DNA of 64,000 nt from Psychroserpens burtonensis DSM 12212 (GCF_000425305.1 NZ_AUDE01000018.1:62001-126000), one strand, 5' to 3'; shown: positions 1-9,969, counted from the stretch's first letter. Made by a program: numbers and translations. The notes: generated by a model from the sequence alone, not told the origin.

Positions 1-515
1 GATGCAACCAATAATAACGCATTGGCACCATCATGATTTTTTTCTTCGGAAAACTGGGCACCATGTTTCACTAAAAACTCATATAACTCAATATACTGAA
101 CACCAGATCTTGCTGCAAAACTTGCAACAGAATACCCGTGACTATCAATAATATCTGTCTTTGCACCTTGGCTCACCAAATAGGCCATCATCTCTAGATT
201 ACCTTTGTAAGCTGCCCAGAAAATAAAGGTTCTCCCATCGTGAGTTAGTTTATTCACGTCGTTCCGTGGTTGCTTCAAAAGATATTTTATCGTTTTATTA
301 TCCACGTTTTCAATAAGTGCATAAGACATCGCATCAAAAGCATTGTTATTTAATTGGGCTGGATTATTTCCTAACTTAATCTTTTTCTTTACGATAGAAA
401 CTGACGGATTGGTCTTCCAAAACTCACGATTTAAAAACACATTCGATTCTTGAGCAAAAAAAGGAGTGAAAATGGTTAGGATTAATACTGTTGTAATTAA
501 TTTGAACGTTCTCAT
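1..515 (-). CDS. secreted ankyrin-repeat protein (3' end outside window)
   Basis: Translating the minus strand from the ATG at 515 gives an uninterrupted frame to the window edge, about 171 residues. It opens with a signal peptide (positive start, hydrophobic stretch, then FFAQE). Residues from about 80 on show ankyrin-type helices: DGRTFIFWAAYKGNLEMMAY, then SHGYSVASFAARSG, then HDGANALLLVA. Ankyrin repeats bind protein partners; the leader suggests the periplasm or cell surface. The start lies 3 nt after the stop of the DUF6607 gene, so the two are probably co-transcribed. The partner is unknown, and the C-terminal part is missing. Confidence 0.85.
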   Translation of the reverse strand, partial: MRTFKLITTVLILTIFTPFFAQESNVFLNREFWKTNPSVSIVKKKIKLGNNPAQLNNNAFDAMSYALIENVDNKTIKYLLKQPRNDVNKLTHDGRTFIFWAAYKGNLEMMAYLVSQGAKTDIIDSHGYSVASFAARSGVQYIELYEFLVKHGAQFSEEKNHDGANALLLVA

Positions 516-518
516 GAT

Positions 519-1424
519 CTATTTTTTTACAAATGATTCAATAGTGGAGTTTATATCACTTTCTTTGGTCATCTCATTATCAAATAAAAACTTGTATAAC
601 ACTTTATTGTCTACTTTTTCTTCTAGAACTAAGTTTTGATGTCTACCATAAACCTCATTCCATTTAGCTCTAACCATAGCCCATTTATCTTGGTGTTCTT
701 GCCACCAATCTATAGCACCTTGACATGTGCTATCGTCTACTTTTTTATAAGTATTATGACCTTTTTCATCTGCTATTATAACATCAACCTGACCATCTGC
801 TCTTACAATTTTAGCATTATCTTGATCATGAACCCAACCCCCTTTTGTGATCTCCTGACGATTCCCTCTTAGTGTGATATTGTAATCATTACGCTTGGTA
901 TATTCTCGTCGTGGTAATGGCGCAGGTGTTGTATTTTCCCAGTAACTTTTCCCATCGACATGAACCCAAGTTGCTGAGCCTTCATAACGCGGACTATCAT
1001 CCACCTGAAACACTTTTTGTGTCCATTGCCCTGTCACAGCATCATTAGACCTCTTCTCAAAATCCCAATTATTATCGCCATTATACATGTAGAGATTTGT
1101 GTTTTCAAACAACCAATCTTGTCTCCAATGCTTCACGATATATGGATTATCTGGCTTACCAACTTGCAATAAATGCTGGATAGACACTTTGTTATCTTCA
1201 TCTTGGACTAATTGAGCCCACTCCAAAGCATAATCTATTTTTTTTTCTGAAGGTTGATATACAGAATCTTTACTATAAGAAAATGTCTCAGTAAAATTAA
1301 AGGTGACTTCAAAGCAACCACACATAGATTTAATGGCTTCTTGGTCTAATTGTTTTTTGTTTTGTGCATTTATAACGAGAGAAAACGCTAAAAATAATAC
1401 TGGTAAGATGATTGCTTTTTTCAT
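519..1424 (-). CDS. DUF6607 family secreted protein
   Basis: A 301-residue protein with an N-terminal signal peptide (about residues 1-20, ending INAQ). The motif CGCFEVTFNF at about 35-44, then WRQDWLF, WTQKVFQVDDSPRYEGSATW and PLPRREYTKRNDYN, match what I remember of the DUF6607 family, which is common in Bacteroidota. The family function is not known. It is transcribed divergently from a TonB-dependent receptor and two HmuY-type genes, and ankyrin follows 3 nt downstream. That context suggests a role in heme or iron acquisition, but this is inference. Length is normal for the family and nothing appears broken. Confidence 0.8.
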   Translation of the reverse strand: MKKAIILPVLFLAFSLVINAQNKKQLDQEAIKSMCGCFEVTFNFTETFSYSKDSVYQPSEKKIDYALEWAQLVQDEDNKVSIQHLLQVGKPDNPYIVKHWRQDWLFENTNLYMYNGDNNWDFEKRSNDAVTGQWTQKVFQVDDSPRYEGSATWVHVDGKSYWENTTPAPLPRREYTKRNDYNITLRGNRQEITKGGWVHDQDNAKIVRADGQVDVIIADEKGHNTYKKVDDSTCQGAIDWWQEHQDKWAMVRAKWNEVYGRHQNLVLEEKVDNKVLYKFLFDNEMTKESDINSTIESFVKK

Positions 1425-1463
1425 AATTGTTAAAATTTAAGTCTTTCGAAAAAACTCTATTCT

Positions 1464-1484
1464 TATTTAGATTAAATTAAAATA
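1464..1484. promoter_or_regulatory. candidate operator in the divergent heme-locus promoter region
   Basis: A 21-bp imperfect palindrome, TATTTAG at one end and AAAATA at the other, with 16 of 21 positions symmetric. It lies between the divergent DUF6607 and receptor genes and just upstream of the receptor -7 box. It has the look of an AT-rich Fur-type box, but the match is weak and AT-rich DNA gives such symmetry by chance. Confidence 0.3.
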
Positions 1485-1489
1485 ACTTT

Positions 1490-1497
1490 TATATTTG
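1490..1497 (+). promoter_or_regulatory. Bacteroidota -7 box (TATATTTG) for the receptor operon
   Basis: Exact TAnnTTTG match 19 nt before the ATG at 1516. No clear -33 TTG is seen at the usual distance, so activity may depend on a regulator. Confidence 0.55.
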
Positions 1498-1515
1498 CGG
1501 TAAATTTAATCAAGA

Positions 1516-3663
1516 ATGAATCTAAATAACAAATATTTCTTACTTTATTTTACACTTTTTTTTAGTGCGCTTTCTCTAGCTCAAGAAACACAAGAGACTG
1601 CTAAAGATTCTGTAAAAGTTGAAAAACTAAAAGAAGTGGTTGTTACTGGGCAGATAAATCCTCAATCTGTTGAGAAATCTGTTTTTGAGGTAAAAGTGAT
1701 TGACAGAAGAGAAATCGAAAAACGCGCTGGTGTCAATTTAGCAGACTTACTTAATCAAACTTTAAATATAAATATAGTTCCTAACCTAGGAAATGGAAGA
1801 TCTGAAGTATCACTATTTGGCTTGAACGGTCAATACTTCAAAATCTTGATTGATAATGTGCCACTTATAAACGAAGGTGGTTTTGGTAATGGTGCTGATT
1901 TAACTCTCATAAATTTAGACGATGTAGAGCGTATATAAATCGTAGAAGGTGCCATGGGAGTCCAATATGGATCTAATGCGGTTACTGGTATTATTAATAT
2001 AATCACGAAAAAATCGTCTCGGTTTGATACAGAAGTTTCAATTTATGTACAGGAAGAAACTGTAGGTAGTGAATATGGATTATTTGACCAAGGTAGACAC
2101 ATACAGTCGGTTAGTGCTAATCATTATTTTAATGAAAAGTTTTTCGCCAAAGCAGGATTTTTAAGAAATCAATTTGCAGGTTTTTTTAATAAGCAATTAG
2201 GAGAGAATTACGACCAAAATGATGGTAGAAGAGGACATGAATGGTTGCCTAAAACACAATTGAACCCTAACCTACTACTTCGATTTAAAGGCAACAAAGA
2301 TTTTTCTATTCATTATAGGTTTGATTATTTAAATGAAATAATCAATAGGAATAACAGGTCCATTAATGAAAACATAAACCCTGCTACAGATACCAGTAAT
2401 CCTATCGCTTTAGATAACAACTTAATAGCAAACAGATTTACACATAGTATTAATGCCATAGGACGTATAAATGATCAACTAAACTATAATATAGTAAGCT
2501 CTTTTCAACAGCAAAGAAATGATATTGAAACCTACGGATACGTCATAAGAGATAGAGATCTTCAAAATGTGGAGCGCCAAGAATATTTATCGCGTACTGC
2601 CTTTTTTACCAGAGCAACCGTAAGTAATTTGTTTAAAACCAAACGTTATAATCTCCAAGCTGGATACGAAATGACATTGGAAAAAGGCTATGGCGACGGA
2701 CTTGCAATATTACTAGATCCAAATACTGAACGTGTTGAAGGACGACTCAATACTTATGACGGTTTCCTTTCTTCGGAATATCAATTTTCTGATCGCTTCT
2801 CGATTCGACCAGGCATTAGAACGTCATTTACTAATTTATTTGGACCTCAGTACATCTTATCATTGAGTACTAAATATTCATTTGGAAAAGATTGGGAGTT
2901 CAGAACAGTCATTGGTTCTTCGAACAAAACACCTACTTACGATGAGCTATTCACCTTTTTTGTAGATAGTAACCACGATGTACAAGGGAACCCGAATTTA
3001 AATCCGGAACGTGGTTTCTCTGTATTTACACATTTAAAAAAAACAATCAAATTCAAAAATGACGTATCACTAAAAAGTAAGCTAAGTGTCTCTTACATTG
3101 ATTTGGAAGATAAAATTGAACTTATTGTATCCAATCCTCAGCCATTAGCATTTAAGTATACAAATATAGACGCCTTCAAGTCCTTAGGTTTCTTTTTAGA
3201 AAATGAATTAAAATACAAACGTTTAACTGGTGGTTTAGGCTTATCTGTTACTGGTGTTTCTCAAGTATTAAATGCAGAGCAAAATGCTAATGATAACTTT
3301 CTATTTAATCTTTCGGCTAATTTCAATTTAAATTATAGTGTACCCAAATGGAACAGCAATTTCACACTGTATTTAAAGCATAATGGACGCGCTCAACAAT
3401 TTGTTCAAAAAGCCAATGATGTCGGTGAGCAAACCTTTGAAAGAGGAGAAACTGAAGCCTTTAGTTGGCTAGATCTAAACTATGAAAAATCATTCTTAAA
3501 TAAGAAAATTGTAGCCACTGTTGGTGCACGAAACCTTTTAAATATTACTACTGTAAATACGAGTGCGTTTCCAGGAGGAGCACATGGTGATGCACCTACT
3601 GGACTACCATTAGCTTATGGTCGATCTTTCTTTTTAAAATTAAATTATAATCTTAAATACTAA
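1516..3663 (+). pseudogene. TonB-dependent (heme/iron) receptor interrupted by one in-frame TAA
   Basis: The frame spans 716 codons, a normal length for an outer-membrane TonB-dependent receptor. It has a signal peptide (ending SLAQ), a TonB-box-like segment (LKEVVVTGQ, about 39-47), a plug domain and a 22-strand-type barrel ending in a hydrophobic C-terminus. Codon 141 (1936-1938) is TAA, and the same frame resumes at once. The text around it reads DVERI-stop-IVEGAMGVQYGSNAVTG; family members normally have Glu here (VERIEIVEGP), so one GAA-to-TAA change explains it. There is no frameshift. A restart at the ATG at 1954 would lack the signal peptide and half the plug, so it should not make a receptor. 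The HmuY-type genes downstream suggest heme as the substrate. Real inactivation, sequence error and readthrough remain open. Confidence 0.85.
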
Positions 3664-3669
3664 TAAATT

Positions 3670-5031
3670 ATGAAACTTATTAAACATACAAAACAAGTCG
3701 CAATAATGCTGTGTGTAATGCTATTCGCATTGTCATGTAGCGATGATGAAACGATACTATCAGATCCATTTGTAGTTGCTTTTGAAAACTTATCTGCAAA
3801 CCTCACATCATTTGAGTCACAAAATACTGTGAATTTAGTGTATTCGGAAACCACTAATCAAACGGGTACCATAACATTAAATATTGCTGAAACTAATGCC
3901 GTTTATGGTATCGATTATACAACATCACCTGCAGCAATGAATAATGAAATTGTATTAGATATTGGTAGTGGAGAAATGAACACCAGCTTTACTTTTAATA
4001 AAATTAGTGCTGCGATTGATGAAAACACATTAATAGAGTTTGAAATTACCAACATTGCCTATTCAAATGGTACTATTCAAGGTAATAGTATCTTTCAATT
4101 TAACTCTTCCGCTTCGCTTGGAGGAAGTCTAGTACCAACTACTGGTGGGCCTAATCAACAAGATCAAGTATTTGTAGATCTCAGTAATAATAAAATTACG
4201 ACAGCACGACGAGATTCTTGGGATTTAGGATTTTATGGAGGCGATGATTTTAGGGTCGCTATAAATAATAGTATTTATATGTTTGCAGCAGCATTATCTT
4301 CAACTGACATTGATGCTGTAACAGCGTCTGATACTCAAATAGCAAATCTACAGCCTCAAATGAATATTGGGCAGGTTGGCGCTGATGTATATGCCGATGG
4401 TGTTACAGGTGATATAGGCACCACTGCTATTTCCGAAATTTCAGCAACCGCTACTAACAATCCGGTATATCTAATAAATATGGGTTATGAAGTTGGAACA
4501 AATACTCCAGAAGTGGGAAGTGTTGATATCTCAGATTCCCCTAGAGGATGGAAAAAAATTCGTGTTTTAAGAAGTGGTGATAATTATGTACTTCAATATG
4601 CAGATTTAGATGCTACAACACATCAAGAAGTGACCATATCAAAAAATTCAGCATTCAATTTTACTTTTTTCAGTATGGAAAATAATCAAATTGTTGATGT
4701 TCAACCTGAGAAAGATAAATGGGATCTAGGGTTTACTGTGTTTACTAATGTTATTGCTTTTGGTCCTGAGTTTGGTGCTTATGGTTTTTCAGATTTTATA
4801 ATTACTAATAGAAACGGAAATGTGTCTTCTTATAGTGTTGCGACAGATGTATCGACCTATGAAGATTTTTCTATTGCAGATATTGATACAAGCAGTTTTG
4901 ATTTGAGTCAAAACAGTATAGGTAGCAGTTGGAGAAGTGTTTTTACAGGTGTTTTTGATGATGTTTTTTTCGTATTAAAAGATACGGACGGTAATCTTTA
5001 CAAAATAAAGTTTTTAACATTTTACCAGTGA
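3670..5031 (+). CDS. HmuY-type heme-binding lipoprotein with N-terminal Calx-beta-like domain
   Basis: A 453-residue protein. A signal peptide ends in a lipobox (ALSC, Cys23), and the next residues SDDE resemble the acidic surface-export signal of Bacteroidota lipoproteins, so the protein is probably on the cell surface. Residues about 30-145 look like a Calx-beta-like beta-sandwich (AVYGIDYT...). From about 150 the HmuY-type pattern begins: DSWDLGFYGGDDFRVAINN, then DKWDLGFTVFTNV. HmuY proteins capture heme and pass it to a TonB-dependent receptor. The gene starts 6 nt after the receptor stop, so it is in the same operon. Polarity from the upstream nonsense codon could reduce its expression. 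Heme as ligand is inferred from family and context. Confidence 0.75.
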   Translation: MKLIKHTKQVAIMLCVMLFALSCSDDETILSDPFVVAFENLSANLTSFESQNTVNLVYSETTNQTGTITLNIAETNAVYGIDYTTSPAAMNNEIVLDIGSGEMNTSFTFNKISAAIDENTLIEFEITNIAYSNGTIQGNSIFQFNSSASLGGSLVPTTGGPNQQDQVFVDLSNNKITTARRDSWDLGFYGGDDFRVAINNSIYMFAAALSSTDIDAVTASDTQIANLQPQMNIGQVGADVYADGVTGDIGTTAISEISATATNNPVYLINMGYEVGTNTPEVGSVDISDSPRGWKKIRVLRSGDNYVLQYADLDATTHQEVTISKNSAFNFTFFSMENNQIVDVQPEKDKWDLGFTVFTNVIAFGPEFGAYGFSDFIITNRNGNVSSYSVATDVSTYEDFSIADIDTSSFDLSQNSIGSSWRSVFTGVFDDVFFVLKDTDGNLYKIKFLTFYQ

Positions 5032-5096
5032 TAGTGGTGAAAGAGGTTATCCAGAATTTGAATTCGAATTATTATAAACTATTAAATACAACTATT

Positions 5097-6359
5097 ATGA
5101 AAATAAATTTACACATTTTATTCGTCACACTAATAAGTGTTATGTATTCGCAAGCGCAAGAAGTCACTGTAGACATCAGTATGGGTGCTGGTTATTCTAA
5201 TGAAATTTATTATAAATTGAGCACTCAAACTGAGACTGTATTCACTGCCAATCAATGGGATATTGCTTTTTTAAGAACTAGTATTTTTGATCTTGGTGTA
5301 CGTGTCAATGACGGTGTTGGCATACAAGTATTTGAAGCTGCTAATACACCTGCTGGTTATGACACAGTAGATGTTACTAATGAGTCTACTTGGACGCAAT
5401 TGTACAACAGTGATACCAACTGGAGCAGTGGCGCTTTTATGAATACATCAATTTCTGGCAATCCATTTCCTGCTTCTGGTTTTGGAAACTACAACGGAGG
5501 GAATAATACCGTAGAAGGACAAATTGTTTTTGTCTTGAAATACCCTGATGGCTCTTATAAAAAATTCTTTATTGAAACCTATCTTGGTGCCTACACGTTT
5601 AAATATTCGAGTTGGACAGGAAGTGCTTGGACAGCAGATATTACAGAGACCGTAGCCAATTCTAGCAATCCAAACAACCGATTCAATTACTATAGTTTAC
5701 AAACGGATTCTGAAGTTATTGCTGAACCTGCTGCAACAGACTGGGATTTTGTATTTAGAAAATATAATTCCTTCCTAAATCCTCCAGGACAGTATTATAA
5801 TGTAACAGGTGTCTTACATAATCCTAATGTTGAAATTGCTCAAAATGATGAGCCAGGTGGTATGCTAATGAATCCTTCATTAACATATTTAGATAATATG
5901 AATACTATTGGTTACGATTGGAAAGCTTTTGGTGGATCAGGGATTGTAGTAGATTCAAATCAAGCATTTTATATAAAATATGCTGATGATACTGTTTACA
6001 GACTAACATTTACAGCGTTTTCAGGTACTAGTTCTGGAGATTTAACATTTGTTATTAATAATGTAACGGATGCCTTAAGTATTGCCGATGTCTCTCAAAA
6101 TGTATCTTTTGGAATTTATCCAAACCCTTCATCGGACAAACAAATTAACTTGGTCTATGATGTAAGTGCTTTAGATGGAAACAATAACAACGTTGCTATT
6201 TATTCTTCAACCGGACAAAAGGTTTATGAGACAGCATTAAAAAGCAACTCCGGTTTTTATAACAAAAGCTTAGATCTTTCATCATTATCAAGTGGGATTT
6301 ACGTTTTACAATTTACATCTGGAGCATTTAGTACCACCAAAAAAATAATATTGAATTAA
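5097..6359 (+). CDS. HmuY-like protein with T9SS type A sorting domain
   Basis: The ATG at 5097 is chosen because it begins a clean signal peptide (MKINLHILFVTLISVMYSQAQ); an in-frame ATG at 5028 would overlap the upstream gene and put 23 polar residues before it. The product is 420 residues. Two HmuY-like stretches are visible (QWDIAFLRTS and TDWDFVFRKYNS). The C-terminus is a T9SS type A sorting domain: IYPNPSSDK, then an SGIYVLQF strand and a basic-hydrophobic end (KKIILN). It is therefore exported by T9SS and attached to the surface or released. It ends the receptor operon and lies before a strong terminator. It is a second heme-capture candidate using a different export route from the preceding lipoprotein. 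Confidence 0.75.
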   Translation: MKINLHILFVTLISVMYSQAQEVTVDISMGAGYSNEIYYKLSTQTETVFTANQWDIAFLRTSIFDLGVRVNDGVGIQVFEAANTPAGYDTVDVTNESTWTQLYNSDTNWSSGAFMNTSISGNPFPASGFGNYNGGNNTVEGQIVFVLKYPDGSYKKFFIETYLGAYTFKYSSWTGSAWTADITETVANSSNPNNRFNYYSLQTDSEVIAEPAATDWDFVFRKYNSFLNPPGQYYNVTGVLHNPNVEIAQNDEPGGMLMNPSLTYLDNMNTIGYDWKAFGGSGIVVDSNQAFYIKYADDTVYRLTFTAFSGTSSGDLTFVINNVTDALSIADVSQNVSFGIYPNPSSDKQINLVYDVSALDGNNNNVAIYSSTGQKVYETALKSNSGFYNKSLDLSSLSSGIYVLQFTSGAFSTTKKIILN

Positions 6360-6445
6360 TTTAAAATCAGTGCATGTAATTTTTCTGTACTGAAGTTATA
6401 CAAATTACTTGAAGAATAATTATTTGAGTTTTTAATCTGAAAGTT

Positions 6446-6476
6446 AAAGCCCTTATCGAAAGATCAGGGCTTTTTT
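6446..6476 (+). terminator. rho-independent terminator of the heme operon
   Basis: Stem AAAGCCCT/AGGGCTTT, one mismatch, then ATC/GAT closed by a GAAA tetraloop and followed by six T. The T run overlaps the stop codon of the convergent HMG-CoA lyase gene. Confidence 0.85.
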
Positions 6477-7338
6477 AATGGTACTCAGTAAAAATTTTAG
6501 TCGCCTCATTATAGGAACTTTCAAAACTCATGGCATTAAGGTTATTATGTTTTGAAGATGTAAAGTAAGATAATAATTTTTCTGTTGGCATATTACCTGT
6601 GAGTTCGTCCTTTGCCATTGGACAACCACCAAATCCTTGTATGGCACCATCAAAACGCATGCAACCTGCCTTAAAAGCTGCATTTACTTTTTCATGCCAT
6701 GTCGTTGGCGTCGTATGCAAATGTGCTCCAAACTCAATATTAGAGTACTGTGGAATCAAATTAGAGAATAAATAGTTGATGTTTTCTGGATCTGAGCTTC
6801 CTACAGTATCACTTAACGAGAGAATCTTTACTCCCATTTTACTTAATCGTTCTGTCCATTCCCCTACAATATCAACATCCCAAGGATCACCGTAAGGATT
6901 TCCAAATCCCATAGAAATGTAGACGACGACTTCTTTATTGTGAGTATTGGAAAGTTCTAAAATTTCAGAAAGTGTCACTACCGATTGTGCAATGGTTTTA
7001 TGTGTGTTGCGCATCTGAAAATTTTCAGAAATTGAAAATGGGTAGCCCAAATAATCAATCTCTGGATATTGACATGCTTCTTGTGCGCCTCTAGTGTTTG
7101 CTATGATTGCCAAAAGCTTACTCTTCGTTGTACTCAAATCTAATTTTGACAAAACTTCAGCAGTATCGACCATTTGCGGTATGGCTTTAGGAGACACGAA
7201 GCTTCCGAAGTCTATGGTATCAAAACCAACTCTAAGCAGAGACTGAATATATTGGACTTTCTTTTCCGTAGGAATGAAAGCTTTAATCCCTTGCATAGCG
7301 TCACGAGGACATTCGATTATTTTAAGAGGTTTAATCAT
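6475..7338 (-). CDS. mvaB: hydroxymethylglutaryl-CoA lyase
   Basis: A 287-residue protein of the HMG-CoA lyase family, which splits 3-hydroxy-3-methylglutaryl-CoA into acetoacetate and acetyl-CoA in leucine breakdown. Visible motifs are ECPRDAMQG near the N-terminus (substrate and metal site), the HLHTTPTTW region that supplies metal-binding histidines, and GGCPMAKDELTGN, which holds the catalytic cysteine of the flexible loop. I chose the ATG at 7338 over an in-frame TTG 9 nt upstream, because homologues start close to this point. The sequence TATCTTTG lies 9-16 nt before the ATG, so a near-leaderless promoter inside the gap to lysE is possible. A leucine dehydrogenase gene lies 8 kb away. 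Confidence 0.88.
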   Translation of the reverse strand: MIKPLKIIECPRDAMQGIKAFIPTEKKVQYIQSLLRVGFDTIDFGSFVSPKAIPQMVDTAEVLSKLDLSTTKSKLLAIIANTRGAQEACQYPEIDYLGYPFSISENFQMRNTHKTIAQSVVTLSEILELSNTHNKEVVVYISMGFGNPYGDPWDVDIVGEWTERLSKMGVKILSLSDTVGSSDPENINYLFSNLIPQYSNIEFGAHLHTTPTTWHEKVNAAFKAGCMRFDGAIQGFGGCPMAKDELTGNMPTEKLLSYFTSSKHNNLNAMSFESSYNEATKIFTEYH

Positions 7339-7375
7339 TGGGTTCAAAGATAGTAATATTGGTGAAATGAACGTT

Positions 7376-8002
7376 TTATTTTTCCGAAGTAAAAATTAAA
7401 ATCGCAATCCCAACAAAGACAATAATTTGTAACCACTTTAAATATAATCCAATGCGCTCGTGTTGTTTTATATAATCTGAAATTGATCCAGCCAAAACAG
7501 CTATTGTCGAAAGAATGATCCCAGAAACTAGCATAAACAATAAACCCAATACGTAAAATTGGATAATAGAACTTAAGGTATCACTAAATAAAAATCCCGG
7601 GAAAAATGCTAAAAAGAATATCGATACTTTAGGGTTGAATACATTCATTATAAACCCTTGCTTAAAGAGTTGCGATAAACTTTTCTTTGGAATATTATCG
7701 CTATTTAAGCTTAACTCAGAACCTGATTTGTACACCTTAAAAGCTAAAAATAATAAGTAGAGTGCACCTAATAGTTTTATAATAAAAAATAAAATATCAC
7801 TTTCCTTGATGATGGCAGATACGCCAAAAGCGACTAATGTGGTATGCACTAAACATCCTGATATTAAACCTGCAACAGTTGCTAAACCATATTTTTTACC
7901 ATTAACAATACTCTGCATCAATACATAAATATTATCTGGCCCAGGAGATATTGCCAGCACCGAAGTTGCAATCATGAAAGAGATTAAGAGGTCGTAATTC
8001 AA
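7376..8002 (-). CDS. LysE/RhtB family amino-acid exporter
   Basis: A 208-residue inner-membrane protein with about six hydrophobic segments and the family motif SPGPDNIYVLMQS after the first of them (about residues 18-31). LysE/RhtB proteins export amino acids or their analogues; the substrate cannot be read from sequence. The start is a TTG at 8002. The next ATG, at residue 10, would cut into the first membrane helix, so TTG is preferred. A sequence resembling the -7 box (TAGACTTTG, one base too long) overlaps this TTG, so the start is not certain. The HMG-CoA lyase gene follows after 37 nt. Confidence 0.85.
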   Translation of the reverse strand: MNYDLLISFMIATSVLAISPGPDNIYVLMQSIVNGKKYGLATVAGLISGCLVHTTLVAFGVSAIIKESDILFFIIKLLGALYLLFLAFKVYKSGSELSLNSDNIPKKSLSQLFKQGFIMNVFNPKVSIFFLAFFPGFLFSDTLSSIIQFYVLGLLFMLVSGIILSTIAVLAGSISDYIKQHERIGLYLKWLQIIVFVGIAILIFTSEK

Positions 8003-8220
8003 AGTCTATATTTTTTATAAACTTAATTAAAAAATAATGTAAGACTACATTTATTTTAATTGGTAAACTATTCGCTATATAGCTCCCTATCTCGTAAAAT
8101 CTACTGTGAATTAAAATGATTAATTCGAATTTAAAAACGTATCTCACCTATGATTTAAGTATTTAGTCGTATTTTTACATCTTTACAGTATAAACTTAAC
8201 CTACACATTTACTTTAAGTT

Positions 8221-9969
8221 ATGAAACGAATTACCCCAATAAACACTTTACTGCTATGCTTAACTGTTATTTTATTTTCATTTTCTAATGTAATAGCTCA
8301 AAACGAACCACAGTGTGGTACTGTAGCTACTGCAGAATCCGAAAAATATTATCAAAACACACTGCCTCAGGTTAGGCAATTTGAGCAAGAGTATTACCAA
8401 AAAATCTTACAACGTTCTTCAACAGCAGTGAGTTCTGTTCCTGTTAAAATACATGTTTTAAGAACTGATGAAGGCACTGGAGGTTTTACAGAAGCAACAA
8501 TAAACACTATTATTGCTGATATGAATACCTTTTATGATAATGCATTTTTGGAATTCTTTCTTTGTGATGCTATTAATTATATTGATAGTACAGAATATTA
8601 TGATTTTTCTACAGACGAGCAGGATGCCCTTACATTGACTAATAATGTTCCTAACGTTATAAATATATACTTTGCCAATTCAGTAAGCACTGCAGAAGGT
8701 GGTGGTTTATGTGGCTATGCCTATTTTCCAGGAGGACCAGAGGTCATATTGATGGATAATACCTGTGCCCTAAATGGCAGTACAATGCCTCATGAAATGG
8801 GACACTTTTTTGGTTTATCACACACACATGGAAACACTAATGGCACATTAACAACAGAGTTAGTTGATGGATCTAATTGTGATACAGATGGTGACTTTAT
8901 TTGTGATACAGCTGCAGATCCACAATTAGGATTTGGTAATGTAACTGGCTCTTGTAATTACGTAGGAACTGATATAGATGCAAATGGTGAGGATTTCACA
9001 CCTAATCCCTTAAACATTATGTCCTATTCTCGTAAAACATGTCGTACAGAATTCTCTCTACAGCAATATGCACGAATTTATGGTACGTATCAAACCTCTA
9101 GATCGGCAATGGTTTGTCCAAGTTTTAATGTAAATATCGCTGCAGATTTCATTAGAGATTGTGGTAATTCTATGGCAGTAAATTTCACAGATAGTAGTGT
9201 TGGAGCAACCTCATGGGAATGGGATATTGATGGCGATGACATCATTGATTATACTACCCAAAACCCATCACATTCGTATTCTAATCAAGGTGGATATGAT
9301 GTTACGCTCACCATTTCTAATGGATCTGAATCATTAACAAAGGTATACCAAGAGTATATCAAAGTTGGAGGGGAAAACATCAGTACAACTCAAGTATTGC
9401 TAACCCTAATTACAGATAACTGGCCGGCAGAAACCTCTTGGGTTTTTACAAACATTAGTACTGGAGTAGAAATCATAAGCTCAGAATATATTGAAGGTGA
9501 TGATGATTATGCAACATTTACAGAAGTGTTTGATATTGCAACAAATGACTGTTATACGTTTGAAATGATTGACAGCTATGGTGATGGTATTTGTTGTTCT
9601 TCAGGAAATGGATCTTATACGCTTGAGACTCTAGAAGGTGATATTGTCACTACTGGGGGAAATTATGGATTTGGCGAAATAATTTATATGGGTAATGCTG
9701 TATTAAGTGTGGATGATTATTTTTCATCTAACAACATAACGGTGTATCCAAACCCATCAAAAGAGGTCTTAAACATTAAATTAGCTACTACTAATGATTT
9801 ACCAGATGGTTATATCGTTTATAATATGTTAGGTCAAATTATGACCAGTAAAAAAATCACTCAAGTTGATGATTTAAGTATACAAACTCATACCCTAAGT
9901 AACGGTGTATATTATTTAGAATTGACTAAAGAGAATAGCTCAGAAACAATTCCGTTTATTAAAAATTAA
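8221..9969 (+). CDS. secreted M43-family metalloprotease with PKD domain and T9SS type A sorting domain
   Basis: A 582-residue pre-protein: signal peptide (about 1-26, ending VIAQ), a pappalysin-type (M43) protease domain, a PKD domain, a second beta domain and a C-terminal sorting domain. The zinc site HEMGHFFGLSH is at residues 191-201 and fits HExxHxxGxxH; the Met-turn is IMSYS with Met267. The PKD domain (about 305-385) shows WEWDIDGDDIIDY. The sorting domain is of type A: VYPNPSKEVLNI, then LSNGVYYLEL. The enzyme should degrade proteins outside the cell. It stands alone, with 218 nt of upstream DNA and no exact TAnnTTTG box near the start. Confidence 0.9.
   Translation: MKRITPINTLLLCLTVILFSFSNVIAQNEPQCGTVATAESEKYYQNTLPQVRQFEQEYYQKILQRSSTAVSSVPVKIHVLRTDEGTGGFTEATINTIIADMNTFYDNAFLEFFLCDAINYIDSTEYYDFSTDEQDALTLTNNVPNVINIYFANSVSTAEGGGLCGYAYFPGGPEVILMDNTCALNGSTMPHEMGHFFGLSHTHGNTNGTLTTELVDGSNCDTDGDFICDTAADPQLGFGNVTGSCNYVGTDIDANGEDFTPNPLNIMSYSRKTCRTEFSLQQYARIYGTYQTSRSAMVCPSFNVNIAADFIRDCGNSMAVNFTDSSVGATSWEWDIDGDDIIDYTTQNPSHSYSNQGGYDVTLTISNGSESLTKVYQEYIKVGGENISTTQVLLTLITDNWPAETSWVFTNISTGVEIISSEYIEGDDDYATFTEVFDIATNDCYTFEMIDSYGDGICCSSGNGSYTLETLEGDIVTTGGNYGFGEIIYMGNAVLSVDDYFSSNNITVYPNPSKEVLNIKLATTNDLPDGYIVYNMLGQIMTSKKITQVDDLSIQTHTLSNGVYYLELTKENSSETIPFIKN

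Noticed and set aside
1954-3663. Second half of the receptor as an independent gene starting at 1954
   Set aside because: It would lack the signal peptide and half of the plug; the frame is continuous with the upstream part, so it is one interrupted gene.
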